Assembly: GCA_039105265.1 (NCBI GenBank)
Contig: JAPFFF010000059.1
Span: forward strand, 186,001-250,000
DNA: 64,000 bases
Direction of reading: 5' to 3'
Source of the DNA: Tritrichomonas musculus
Lineage: Eukaryota > Parabasalia > Tritrichomonadida > Tritrichomonadidae
This document shows positions 22,870 through 32,504 of the stretch, piece after piece. Made by a program: the position numbers and the translations under genes. Each line of letters begins with the position of its first letter. Position 1 is the first letter of the stretch. The notes beneath the pieces are model-generated. The model worked only from the letters and a program-made list of their open reading frames with translations. It ran no database searches and had not been told where the DNA came from.

Positions 22870-25800
22870 ATGCTTTTCTTACTATTATTTGCCGGCGTTC
22901 AGGTAATTGAGTCTTATAGAACAAATCTCTTAAGAAGGAATTACGAGATCGAAGTGAAAAGATCTTCATTTTCTCATCAAAAAGTCAAAAATATTGCAGA
23001 TTCGTGGTATTTTGTTCATTTTGATCAAACACCAGATTTTTCTTTACTCTCAACTCATGGAATTGATATAACCCCAAGCAATATGATCAGTAAACAATGG
23101 TATTCTCTATTTCTTACATCAGCTCAAGCCCAATATCTCTCCAAATTTTCATCATTACGCGCTATTTCTTCAACCGAAAAGATCATTGATGAGCATCTTA
23201 TTAAATATTCCCAATATTTAGAAATCGAAACCTCATCTACATTTAATCCATCCCAAGATCTTAAAAATTTCGATAATAATAAGCCAATAGTGTACAAACT
23301 TGACTCAGAATTATACCAAATCAAAAGCCTGGACAATCAGAAACTCGCCACTTTTCTCTCCAACGACGAAAAAGTTTATTCAATTTCACCGAAGAACGAT
23401 ACGTTATTTTTCAACAACCGTGCTGCCGGTTTTACACAATTCAACACCAATAAAGTTCGAATTTCAGGTGAAAACAACGATACGATAGTAATTGACAGAT
23501 ATCTCGAGTCGAAAGGACTCACTGGCGAAGGCCAAGTCATCCTTGTTGCCGACACTTACTTGGACCCGAATTCGACATTTTTCTATGATCCAAAAATTCC
23601 ACTTTTTGAGAGGAACCATTATTATTCAGATCACCGCAAGTTAGTTGTCATCCAAGAGGACACTGAGTACACAAGACAGCATACAAACGAGCACGGAACA
23701 CACGTTGCTGGCTGCTCGGCAGGCTCGACACACGTCCAGTCGAATTTGACGGTTTTTGACGGAGTTGCACGGCAGTCAAAAATTGCTTTTTACCAGAGCG
23801 GTGACACTGGCGTTTACAATTCAGACACAGTTAAGAAGATAGTCGAAGAGACTAAGTCATGCGTGTGCACGAACAGCTGGGGATACCGAAATTCAGACAT
23901 TTCGAGCGACAACCAATGGAACAAGAACGCCAAGGTGATGAACGACACCTTGTTTATGTTTGCAAGTGGCAATTTTGGCTCGAAGAACAACAAAGAATTT
24001 GATTATTACGGGACACTTACATCTCCCGGAGCTGGCAAGAACCTGCTGACTGTTGGTGCGTTGTCATCGATTCCAATTGAAGAGCAAGAAGACAAGTACA
24101 AGAAGATTTACTTCTTTGAAATTGTGTCGCAGCAAACTTACATGCCGTCTGTTAAGGTGTGGTCATTGAGCAAAGGAAACGGAAGCATTGACAATCCCGG
24201 TGTTAAGTACTTGTTTGAGCAAGGATCATTCCAAATATTGATGACAAGAGACGTGACCGAAGATTTCAAAGCAAAAAGAAGAATTTTAATTGTCGATGGA
24301 AAAAGTGAATTTTTGGCTATACCTAAAGATAACCCTCCTTTCATGGTTCTTACAACGACTGATTTCGAAGTTGATGATTTCGAATCACTTGGATTTTCTC
24401 ATCTTTTCCCTGTTCTTTATCTTGACAATGACACCGTTACGACAATTTACAAAGCTTACGACGGAGTCATTGAGCTTGAGTCAAATTACGTTGATAGTAA
24501 TTTGACTGACCTTCATCGTGCTTCTTACTCATCCAAAGGCCCTGCTAATATCGGCTTAATGAAGCCAGAAATCGTCGCTCCAGGCACATCTTACATTAGC
24601 GCAAGATCTGATCCAGACGGAGGCTTTGGCCATGCTGACATTGCTATCATGGATGGCACTTCAATGGCGACGCCAAATGTTGCAGGTGCAACTTCTTTAG
24701 TTTCGCAATATTTCGTTGATAAAAAGTATCGATCTTCGAAGTCAATAAAGCCATCATCATCACTCATGAGATCGATTTTAATCAACTCTGCTGATCCACT
24801 CGACGAGGACAAAGTTTATCCAAATGCTGAAGTTGGCTTTGGCTCTTTGAACTTAGGAAAATACATTTTGACATCTGTTTCTGAGGCTGGTAATGATGAG
24901 AATGTTTTGGTCGGCGATCACATTGAAGTGATTGGCGATCAACATTTGATGACAACTGTTGAAATCAAGGATAATTCGCGCGATTTTCGAGTCACTCTTT
25001 CGTATCTGGATGAAGTTTTGAATGGCGAATCTTCATCTGCTTTGATTGTCATGTTCGACCTCGTTGTGATCGGCCCTGATGAGTCTGTATACAGAGGCAA
25101 CCAAAGACCAGACGATACCGAAGAGTCGTATTCGACAAATCAAAGAGTGATTGTCAATAAAGACAAATTAAAACCTGGCAAATATGAAATTCACGTCTTT
25201 TCAAGCATCCCTGAAATTGTTCCAAACAGACGTTCTGAATTTTCTATTTCAATCTTCGGCTCTCTTTCTGATTCAACGAAAGAAATGATCTCGTTTGAAA
25301 AGGCACAAAAGTGCATCCCTGTTGTCGAAAAGCACGGCAAATGTAACCAGGAAACTACTCTGAACGAGTGCACTTTCAGCGACCTCAAAAGTTACACTGG
25401 GCATTCATGCCAAATCGAGGTTTTAATATATGTTGATAGTGGAAGAAACGTGTTTGAGATCGAGCCTTTCGGCGTGAAGTATGTGAGCTTCTATTATCCT
25501 CTAGATGCAGTTTTCTCTGATGTCCAAATTTCAATGGATGCTGCAACAAATATGTACCCAAAGTATGCTTACATATATAACACAACAGGCATGAAACATC
25601 CACTCAGAGAAATAGGCGCTGACAAAGTTTCAAAGTCAAATGGATTCTCTGTGTCAATCGACAATGTCGGCCAGGTTGTCGAATGGGAACCACAAGTTTG
25701 CTTGCACGTAATGGTCTACAATAAATCTCCAAAGCGAATTGCTATCATCACTAAGTTTGGAATTAATGATAAACCTAAACCAAGCGATCCAACACCAACA

Positions 25801-26277
25801 CCTAAACCAGACGTTCCAACAGCAACACCTAAACCAGACGTTCCAACAGCAACATCTAAACCAGACGTTCCAACAGCAACATCTAAACCAGACGTTCCAA
25901 CAGCAACATCTAAACCAGACGTTCCAACAGCAACATCTAAACCAGACGTTCCAACAGCAACATCTAAACCAGACGTTCCAACAGCAACATCTAAACCAGA
26001 CATTCCAACAGCAACATCTAAACCAGATGTTCCAACAGCAACATCTAAACCAGACGTTCCAACAGCAACATCTAAACCAGATGTTCCTACAGAAGCACCT
26101 TCAAATGATGACAACAAAGATAGTAAGGCTTACTTTATTTCTTTCATTTTGGTTTGTGCTTGCTGCTTAATCTTATTTATTATTATAGTGATACTTGCTA
26201 TGTTGATCTTTAAAGTTCCCAAAACAGTTGATAGGTCTGAAGTTATTACAGAGACAATCAAATCACCGTTGCTGTGA
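22870..26277 (+). CDS. Membrane-anchored subtilisin-like serine protease (S8)
   Basis: 1,135 aa. The N-terminus (MLFLLLFAGVQVIES) is a signal peptide, followed by a propeptide-like region. The catalytic set is complete: Asp228 (ILVADTYLD), His275 (HGTHVAGCSAGS), oxyanion Asn368 (ASGNFG) and Ser598 (GTSMATPNVAGA). An insert of about 150 residues between Asn368 and Ser598 is consistent with a PA-like domain. Beta-rich domains follow to about residue 970. Then a 9-residue repeat (KPDVPTATS-type, about 11 copies) forms an extended Thr/Pro stalk likely to be O-glycosylated. One C-terminal membrane helix (about 1089-1118) and a short cytoplasmic tail close the protein. This is a type I surface or lysosomal-route protease of the kind expanded in trichomonads. 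No good initiator was seen upstream (CCACTT only). Confidence 0.95.
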   Translation: MLFLLLFAGVQVIESYRTNLLRRNYEIEVKRSSFSHQKVKNIADSWYFVHFDQTPDFSLLSTHGIDITPSNMISKQWYSLFLTSAQAQYLSKFSSLRAISSTEKIIDEHLIKYSQYLEIETSSTFNPSQDLKNFDNNKPIVYKLDSELYQIKSLDNQKLATFLSNDEKVYSISPKNDTLFFNNRAAGFTQFNTNKVRISGENNDTIVIDRYLESKGLTGEGQVILVADTYLDPNSTFFYDPKIPLFERNHYYSDHRKLVVIQEDTEYTRQHTNEHGTHVAGCSAGSTHVQSNLTVFDGVARQSKIAFYQSGDTGVYNSDTVKKIVEETKSCVCTNSWGYRNSDISSDNQWNKNAKVMNDTLFMFASGNFGSKNNKEFDYYGTLTSPGAGKNLLTVGALSSIPIEEQEDKYKKIYFFEIVSQQTYMPSVKVWSLSKGNGSIDNPGVKYLFEQGSFQILMTRDVTEDFKAKRRILIVDGKSEFLAIPKDNPPFMVLTTTDFEVDDFESLGFSHLFPVLYLDNDTVTTIYKAYDGVIELESNYVDSNLTDLHRASYSSKGPANIGLMKPEIVAPGTSYISARSDPDGGFGHADIAIMDGTSMATPNVAGATSLVSQYFVDKKYRSSKSIKPSSSLMRSILINSADPLDEDKVYPNAEVGFGSLNLGKYILTSVSEAGNDENVLVGDHIEVIGDQHLMTTVEIKDNSRDFRVTLSYLDEVLNGESSSALIVMFDLVVIGPDESVYRGNQRPDDTEESYSTNQRVIVNKDKLKPGKYEIHVFSSIPEIVPNRRSEFSISIFGSLSDSTKEMISFEKAQKCIPVVEKHGKCNQETTLNECTFSDLKSYTGHSCQIEVLIYVDSGRNVFEIEPFGVKYVSFYYPLDAVFSDVQISMDAATNMYPKYAYIYNTTGMKHPLREIGADKVSKSNGFSVSIDNVGQVVEWEPQVCLHVMVYNKSPKRIAIITKFGINDKPKPSDPTPTPKPDVPTATPKPDVPTATSKPDVPTATSKPDVPTATSKPDVPTATSKPDVPTATSKPDVPTATSKPDIPTATSKPDVPTATSKPDVPTATSKPDVPTEAPSNDDNKDSKAYFISFILVCACCLILFIIIVILAMLIFKVPKTVDRSEVITETIKSPLL
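25786..26094 (+). repeat. 27-bp coding minisatellite in the subtilisin gene
   Basis: About 11 copies of a 27-bp unit encoding the nonapeptide KPDVPTATS and close variants (TP for TS early, DI for DV once, EA for TA at the end). Copies are nearly identical at DNA level, so stalk length is likely to vary between strains. Confidence 0.95.
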
Positions 26278-26424
26278 GTTTTTCACTGCTTCATAAACTT
26301 ATTTATTTAATTCTTTTGTTTTTTTATTATTGCCTTTTGAATTTATTTATAATAAAGTTAACCGAAAAATTTGTCAATGATACATATAAAGCATCATAAA
26401 TAATTTTTTTTAATTAATAATGTT

Positions 26425-26659
26425 TTAAGGTACAAATCTAGTACGTTATAGATTGAGAGAAAGCACGTTATATATTTGAGACCCCTTGCCCTATTGAAAA
26501 AGTTTTATTTTGAATGCGTGTCAAATTTGAAATTCTGAACTTTATTTTTTTTTTATAAAATTTTTATGATAAAAATATTTTTTAGATAACATGTCCTTTA
26601 GTTTTAATAAAGTGTCAAAAAAAATTGCGGTTTCTAAACGTACTAGATTTGTACCTTAA
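26425..26659. mobile_element. TTAA-ended MITE, copy 2 (inverted, diverged)
   Basis: 235 bp with ends TTAAGGTACAAATCTAGTAC and complement. Its right half, read in reverse, matches the left half of copies 1 and 3 (GTACGTTTAG, AAACCGCAATTTTTTTTGACA, GACATGTTA-type blocks), so it is inverted relative to them and older. Confidence 0.8.
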
Positions 26660-26665
26660 ATAATC

Positions 26666-26753
26666 GGATCGATTCTAAAATAGTTGTACAATTGAAAGAG
26701 CCTTCAAAAAGTGGTATTTCTTCAGAATTGTACAACTATTTTAGAATCGATCC
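26666..26753. repeat. Perfect 28-bp inverted repeat between two MITEs
   Basis: GGATCGATTCTAAAATAGTT and eight more bases at 26666-26693 are exactly complemented at 26726-26753, with a 32-base spacer. It could be a tiny foldback element or a transcribed hairpin; no coding. Confidence 0.85.
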
Positions 26754-26799
26754 AAACAATCTAAAAATAAAATGATAAAATAGTAAAATGTCTTTCAAA

Positions 26800-27047
26800 T
26801 TAAGGTACAAATCCAGTACGTTTAGTAACCGCAGTTTTTTTTGACATTCTCAAAGAATAAGATGACATGTTAAATAAAAAACGATTATTTTCATCCATTT
26901 CATATAACATGTCATAAAGTTTATTTTAATTGTAAAATAAGTGTCAAAAACAAACCTAGTCAATTTAAACTTTTTCAGAGACATGCAACTATTCAAATAA
27001 TAAACGTTCTCCTATTCAAAAAATAACGTACTTGATTTGTACCTTAA
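26800..27047. mobile_element. TTAA-ended MITE, copy 3
   Basis: 248 bp, the same length and orientation as copy 1 at 4892-5139 and differing at only a handful of bases, which suggests fairly recent movement. TTAA lies at both ends. Confidence 0.88.
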
Positions 27048-29665
27048 ATAATATTATTTTTGATTCGTAATAAAATTAAAAAAATTTTTGCGCATTCAAA
27101 AAGTTTCATTAATATTACAACTCAAAAAATCGTTTTTTTTATGAAAAAAGACGTTAAAAAGGCGTTTATAGTTTTTGTGATGCAAAAAAATAAGGCCTAG
27201 CTATTTAAATCTTACATCATCATTTCTAGATTATATAAAGAAACCATAACATTTCGAGCTGCTGGAATAGTACCTCTGACACAATACAAAGATGGAAAAA
27301 CAAACAGCTCATTTTGACGTAGCTCAATGCAAAATAATAAGCTACTACCAATTATCATATTTTGAAGAAAAATTAGAGAAATACTTAGATTAACTGCAAA
27401 CCAACAACTTATTTATGATAATCGAGTAGTATACGTTAGGCTGTGCGTCCTAAACGGTCGCCCAGACCTAACCGCACATATGATTTCACCAAGGCCATTT
27501 ATAAACATTTTTTTCTCTATTTTTTATTTTTATATTTATATATTTATATTTTTTATCTTCATATCAAAAAACAAATGTGAGGAAAAAGAAGGAACTATAT
27601 GATCACATTCTGGACACATGAATACCCTAAAGAGTTGCCAGATAACTCCACTTATCTATTTATTGTTATTCAAACGGTTTTTTGTTCAAAATGATTATTA
27701 ATTATTGCTGATAAATTCGAGATTTGGATTTTCTTAGTGATTATTAAAACTGCATAAATTGTTTATTGTATATTATAAATGAAAAGCCCCTAATCAATGT
27801 GTAAAGTTTTTTTTGAATCATTGTTTCTGCGTTTTTATAAATTGATATTGTAACAATGTTACACAAAAAATTAAAAATTTTTTTTATTATTCACGCTAAT
27901 AAAAAAAATAATATATTAGTAATGTAAAATATTTATTGTAAAAGAAGATAAACACAAAATACTATTTTCGTAAAATTTTCTTTCAAAAAAGAGTTCCTAA
28001 GGCAGAGTCAATTTTCGATAAAAACTTTTTATGTTGAATTATAATGCTTAAAAAAGTATATTTAAATTATATTAAACTTTTAAAGAATTTTTACAGGTTA
28101 TTTTCCAAGATAAATGAAAAATATTATTTTTTGACAAAATTCAGTTTAAAATGATCGTGCTTTAATGATATGTGATATAAAAATTATTTTTTAACGTATC
28201 TTTTATTTTTTCAAAATTTTTTCAGAACTTTTTTTTGACTCATTATTTGGCCATAAATGTTTAAATTTGAGAATGTTCTTTTCAAAAAATATATATCATA
28301 ATAATCTAGTTTTATATCATTTTTTAACCTGTTAATTTTTAATTAAATATAAATTTTATATTTTATAAAATTTATATTAACATATAAAATTATAAAAATA
28401 GAAATCTGTCGAAAATTTTTTCTCAGAGTCATCGATTTTGTGTGACGGTATGAATTTTCTGTTTTTTTATTGATATTTCATATTGTCCAAATATTATCCT
28501 GCATTTCATAAATTAATAAATATATGATATTGTTATAAATATATAATTATTATTTAAATAAGAAAATATTTATAATTTATCAAGATATTATGAAAATATA
28601 AAAAAAGTGATATTAAAATGTAGAATGGTTTTTATTAAATAATATTGGATAATTTAAAATAAGAGTTTAATATTAAATACAATAATATAAAAATTTTTGA
28701 TTTTTAACTACTACATTTTTTTAAAAATAATTTTTTAAAAAAAAGTTACGTTAAGTCACTTAGCATTAGGAACTCTTTCAAAAATGATAGAAACCGAATT
28801 CATATAAACATGTTTATTTTAATAAATAAAAAAGATAATAAATTTTAAACTATTTTTTTAGGTATAAAGTAATTGATATTACTTATAATATTGTTAAACT
28901 CCTATGAAATTCCTTCAAGCTTGAAATTGAGATCCAAAATAAATGCTGTATAATGAGCCAACTGCAGGTTTCAGCAGCATACTTTTTTTGATATATATTT
29001 ATCATCAGCCAATGCCAATAATTCACCAGTAAAAATTAAATATAATATAATATTAAAGCACGTATTAAAATTTAAGCACCGTTTAATAAAATACTTCTGA
29101 TATTTCGATAGGCATATTCAAGCTATTTAATTTAAACAGGGTTTTGCTGGATAACTAAATAACCCTGTTAAATGAACAATGCGTGACGGTTAATTTCTTA
29201 AATTGAATACTAAAAAGGCAAACACAAATATCTCATTATATATAAAAAAAAATGTTTTTTTCTCTTTGTAATTTTATACATATACTGATAAATTTAAAAA
29301 ATTCAAAATATGAGATTGTAAAAATTCTAACACGTTCTTCCCAATCGTTTTAGTTTTTTTGATGTTGAGCATTATTTGCCTATACGAATAAATGAATTTC
29401 AACATTATTATATGTATAATATATTTTTGTAGAATATAAAATAAATATATTTGTTTTTTAATTATGATAAAATTCTTAATTTTGTGAGATAATTATATTT
29501 TACGTTTTAATTCAAATAACCTTCTTAATGTCAAAAGTAATTCAATTAATTCTATGAAATATAAACTTTTTAAATATACTTCAGAAATTTCTTAATACCG
29601 AATTTATCTGAAAAAGTTTTAATATTTATCTACTTTTTTTAAAGAAATTAAAGAATTAGACAAAA
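27048..29665. other. A/T-rich spacer with a small G+C-richer patch
   Basis: 2.6 kb without a recognisable gene. A patch at about 27435-27480 is richer in G+C and can pair GTTAGG with CCTAAC. The frame across 27230-27480 is broken and matches no family known to me. The rest is A/T-rich spacer. Confidence 0.6.
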
Positions 29666-31870
29666 ATGAAGAAAGCAAGATATTTCAATTTAAATCATTA
29701 TAAACTTGGGGAGAAGATAGGAAATGGAACATTTGGCAAAGTCTACAAAGTTCAAGACAAAAGAAGAAATAAAATATTTGCTGCCAAAATTTTAAAGAAA
29801 GAAATTGAAGAATTAGACCAAAACCACATCAATTATATTACCAGGGAGATCAATATTATGTCCAAATTGAAGCATCCATCAATTGTGAACCTTATTGGAT
29901 TTAGTCCAAAAGATTTTAAAGGCAATCCCAAACCTGTTATTGTTACAGAATTGGTGAAAGAAGGAACACTGACCAAATTCATAGAACTGGAGCGTTTATC
30001 ACGATCAGATCCGAAATGGGATGATACACACAAATTAATTGCACTTTATGGCATTGCTTCTGCAATGTCATTTCTGCATGAACACAATATTATTCACAGA
30101 GATTTAAAACCAGACAATATTCTCATGGATGAAAACTTGTATCCTAAAATCTGCGATTTTGGTCTCTCAAAAATCGATCCTCAAAGCACAGAAAATATTT
30201 CGTTCGAATCAGAATCTAAATTGAAAGGAACCCCCATTTACTCAGCGCCAGAAGTCTTTTCAGGTCTGATATACTCAAAACCTGGCGATGTTTATTCTTT
30301 CGCTTTGATAGCTTACGAAATTATAACAAACGACCGTCCTTTTCCAGATATAGAAAATATTTATATATTAATAAACAATGTCTGCTCTGGAAAACGACCA
30401 GAATTCAAAAATCCAATTAAAGAATCATACAAAAACCTCATTGAAAGATGTTGGTCTCAGGATCCAGAAAAACGTCCGACATTCACTGAAATTGTGAATG
30501 TATTAGAAAAACCAGAATTCATAACTGACTTAATTGACTCTTCTCAATTTAATAATTACATTGATTATATCAAAAACTATGCAAAAGTTTTCGATAAAAC
30601 AAATAAATTGGTTTCGTTTAATGAATTCAATTTATTAAAACTCCAAAAAGTTGATGAAAAAAATGATTCTACTCAAACAGAAAATATCATTGATGAATAT
30701 TTCACTCCAGAAATTAAGAAAGAAGCATTTGACTTGATTAGAAAATTTCTGAATCAGCCCAAAATAACAGATGAAGTTCTAAATAAAAAATTGTCCAGCT
30801 TAATAATTGAAAATAAAAACTTTTATGAAATTGATCTTAATGATGAAGATTATTATATATATAACTATGATGCTAATGGCATTTCTTCATTTATTGTTGA
30901 AGATTATGTTACAAAAGAAAGAGCACTATGCCTTCAAATGGATAACACAGATAGAAGAGATGATGAACTTCATATAACATTAGAAAATAATGATCTTAGA
31001 TTTCTAAAAATGATTTTACTTAAAGAGTTTTGCGATCATCCAACACTTAATGACATCAAAGGATTCAATATATGCAATCCAGATAAATATTTCTTGAATG
31101 AAGATGAAAACGAAGAAGAAGATCAAGAATATATAGAAAATAAGAAATATCCATCAATTCTCTTCAATTACGTTAAAAATAAAACGCTTGATTATTACAT
31201 TGACTATAAAAAGATATTTGAACTTACACCTTTGCAGCGTCAAATTATTATGATTGGACTAGTTTCTATCGTTCGTTTTTTCCATAAACATAATATTGCT
31301 CTGTTTACTTTAAACCCAAAAATGATTGGGCTGGATGAGAATTTTTATCCAAAAATATTTAATTTACATATTTATTCAAATAACGATCCTGAGAATTGGG
31401 AAAAAAATAAATTTGGATTACCAATTCAGGAATCTTATTTTTTCGTGTTTTTACCAATTTATGGCGACAAAAATTCACTAGGAATATCAGATGATATTCC
31501 AGTTCTTGGCGCTAATTTATATACATTAATAACTGGAGTGATTCCATATAGGCATCCTAAGGATAATTTGAAAAAGATAGGAAAAATTACGATGCTTAGA
31601 AAAATAATGGAAGGCGCTCTACCTTTTATTCCAGAGAATGTTTCGGGACCAATTAGAGACCTTCTCACAAGATGCATGTCTATAGATGAAAAGAAACGTC
31701 CAACGGCAGATGAAATATATGATCGACTCAAGAATTCATTCGATTATTATATTGAAGGTTTGAAGCCTATAGACGTTTTCGAAATTTTCAAATACTTCAA
31801 TTTGATTGAAACATATGAAAATCAATCATTTGAAGATCTCCAATTTGAAGAAAATGAATATCCAGAATAA
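29666..31870 (+). CDS. Tandem protein kinase-pseudokinase (TKL-like)
   Basis: 734 aa with two kinase-fold domains. Domain 1 (about residues 12-285) is complete: Gly loop GNGTFGKVYK (19-28), Lys41 (AAKIL), Glu61, catalytic HRDLKPDN (144-151), DFG (164-166) and APE (194-196). Domain 2 (about 380-700) follows the same order but is dead by sequence. The catalytic-loop position reads LFTLNPKMIGLDENFYPKI (near 545-560), with the HRD Asp lost, and DFG is replaced by NLH. It keeps a YGxxxNSLG-like activation segment and the C-lobe end RDLLTRCMSIDEKKRPTA. An active kinase followed by a pseudokinase reverses the JAK order, and the second domain probably regulates or scaffolds the first. Substrate unknown. 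No membrane segment. Confidence 0.9.
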   Translation: MKKARYFNLNHYKLGEKIGNGTFGKVYKVQDKRRNKIFAAKILKKEIEELDQNHINYITREINIMSKLKHPSIVNLIGFSPKDFKGNPKPVIVTELVKEGTLTKFIELERLSRSDPKWDDTHKLIALYGIASAMSFLHEHNIIHRDLKPDNILMDENLYPKICDFGLSKIDPQSTENISFESESKLKGTPIYSAPEVFSGLIYSKPGDVYSFALIAYEIITNDRPFPDIENIYILINNVCSGKRPEFKNPIKESYKNLIERCWSQDPEKRPTFTEIVNVLEKPEFITDLIDSSQFNNYIDYIKNYAKVFDKTNKLVSFNEFNLLKLQKVDEKNDSTQTENIIDEYFTPEIKKEAFDLIRKFLNQPKITDEVLNKKLSSLIIENKNFYEIDLNDEDYYIYNYDANGISSFIVEDYVTKERALCLQMDNTDRRDDELHITLENNDLRFLKMILLKEFCDHPTLNDIKGFNICNPDKYFLNEDENEEEDQEYIENKKYPSILFNYVKNKTLDYYIDYKKIFELTPLQRQIIMIGLVSIVRFFHKHNIALFTLNPKMIGLDENFYPKIFNLHIYSNNDPENWEKNKFGLPIQESYFFVFLPIYGDKNSLGISDDIPVLGANLYTLITGVIPYRHPKDNLKKIGKITMLRKIMEGALPFIPENVSGPIRDLLTRCMSIDEKKRPTADEIYDRLKNSFDYYIEGLKPIDVFEIFKYFNLIETYENQSFEDLQFEENEYPE

Positions 31871-32504
31871 ATTTTTTACTTATCAATAATAATAATAAAA
31901 AAGAAATCATTTTTTTTTAAAGTTTTTTAGTAAATTTTATACTATTATTTTAGTTAGAAAGTTTCAAGACTTTATTAGCAAAATTTGTCAAAAAGATAGT
32001 GTAAAAATTGATTTTAAACTAGATATTTTGATCAAAGATTTTTCAGAGTTGCTGAAAAGGTGAAGTGAAATAAAATCGTCTCAAGATTTGTATATAAACA
32101 TATTTTTTAATAAGGATTAAGAATAAATAATTTGGTACTGAATAAGCAAAAGAGACTTTTTGTAAGGACATTCAAATAATTGAAAGAAAATAATTTTTTC
32201 TCTCAATTATTTTTATTTTTGAGAGAATTAAAAAATAAAATTATTTTTAATTTTTTTTTTTATTTTTACATAATTTTTACCGATTCTTATCGCCAGCTGC
32301 GGGTTCTCGGCTTCGCTAGACGCCCTCTAGGCGGTATGCAGCCTCGGTTAAGTATAGAATTTAGTGAAAATTAGTACAACAAAAGTGAAACAGGCGGAAA
32401 TAGTTTAAAATATTTGTCAATTATTATTTTATTAATAAAAATATAATTATTTATCTATTAATTAACTTTATTTCGTTTTTATTTTGATTGATAGTAATAC
32501 AAAT
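31871..32504. other. Spacer between convergent genes, with a G+C-rich patch
   Basis: About 630 bp between the stops of two convergent genes. Bases about 32285-32350 are much richer in G+C than the surroundings and can fold (CGCC-CTCTA-GGCG hairpin inside a GCTGC/GCAGC pair). No tRNA features. It could be a small RNA, a terminator or foreign debris. Confidence 0.45.

Noticed and set aside
25716-26170. Gly/Val-rich minus frame and Gln/His-rich plus frame over the subtilisin stalk
   Set aside because: Both are shadows of the 27-bp repeat within an intact protease gene.
27420-27490. G+C-rich patch considered as tRNA or snRNA
   Set aside because: No cloverleaf, no recognisable snRNA core; only a 6-bp stem.
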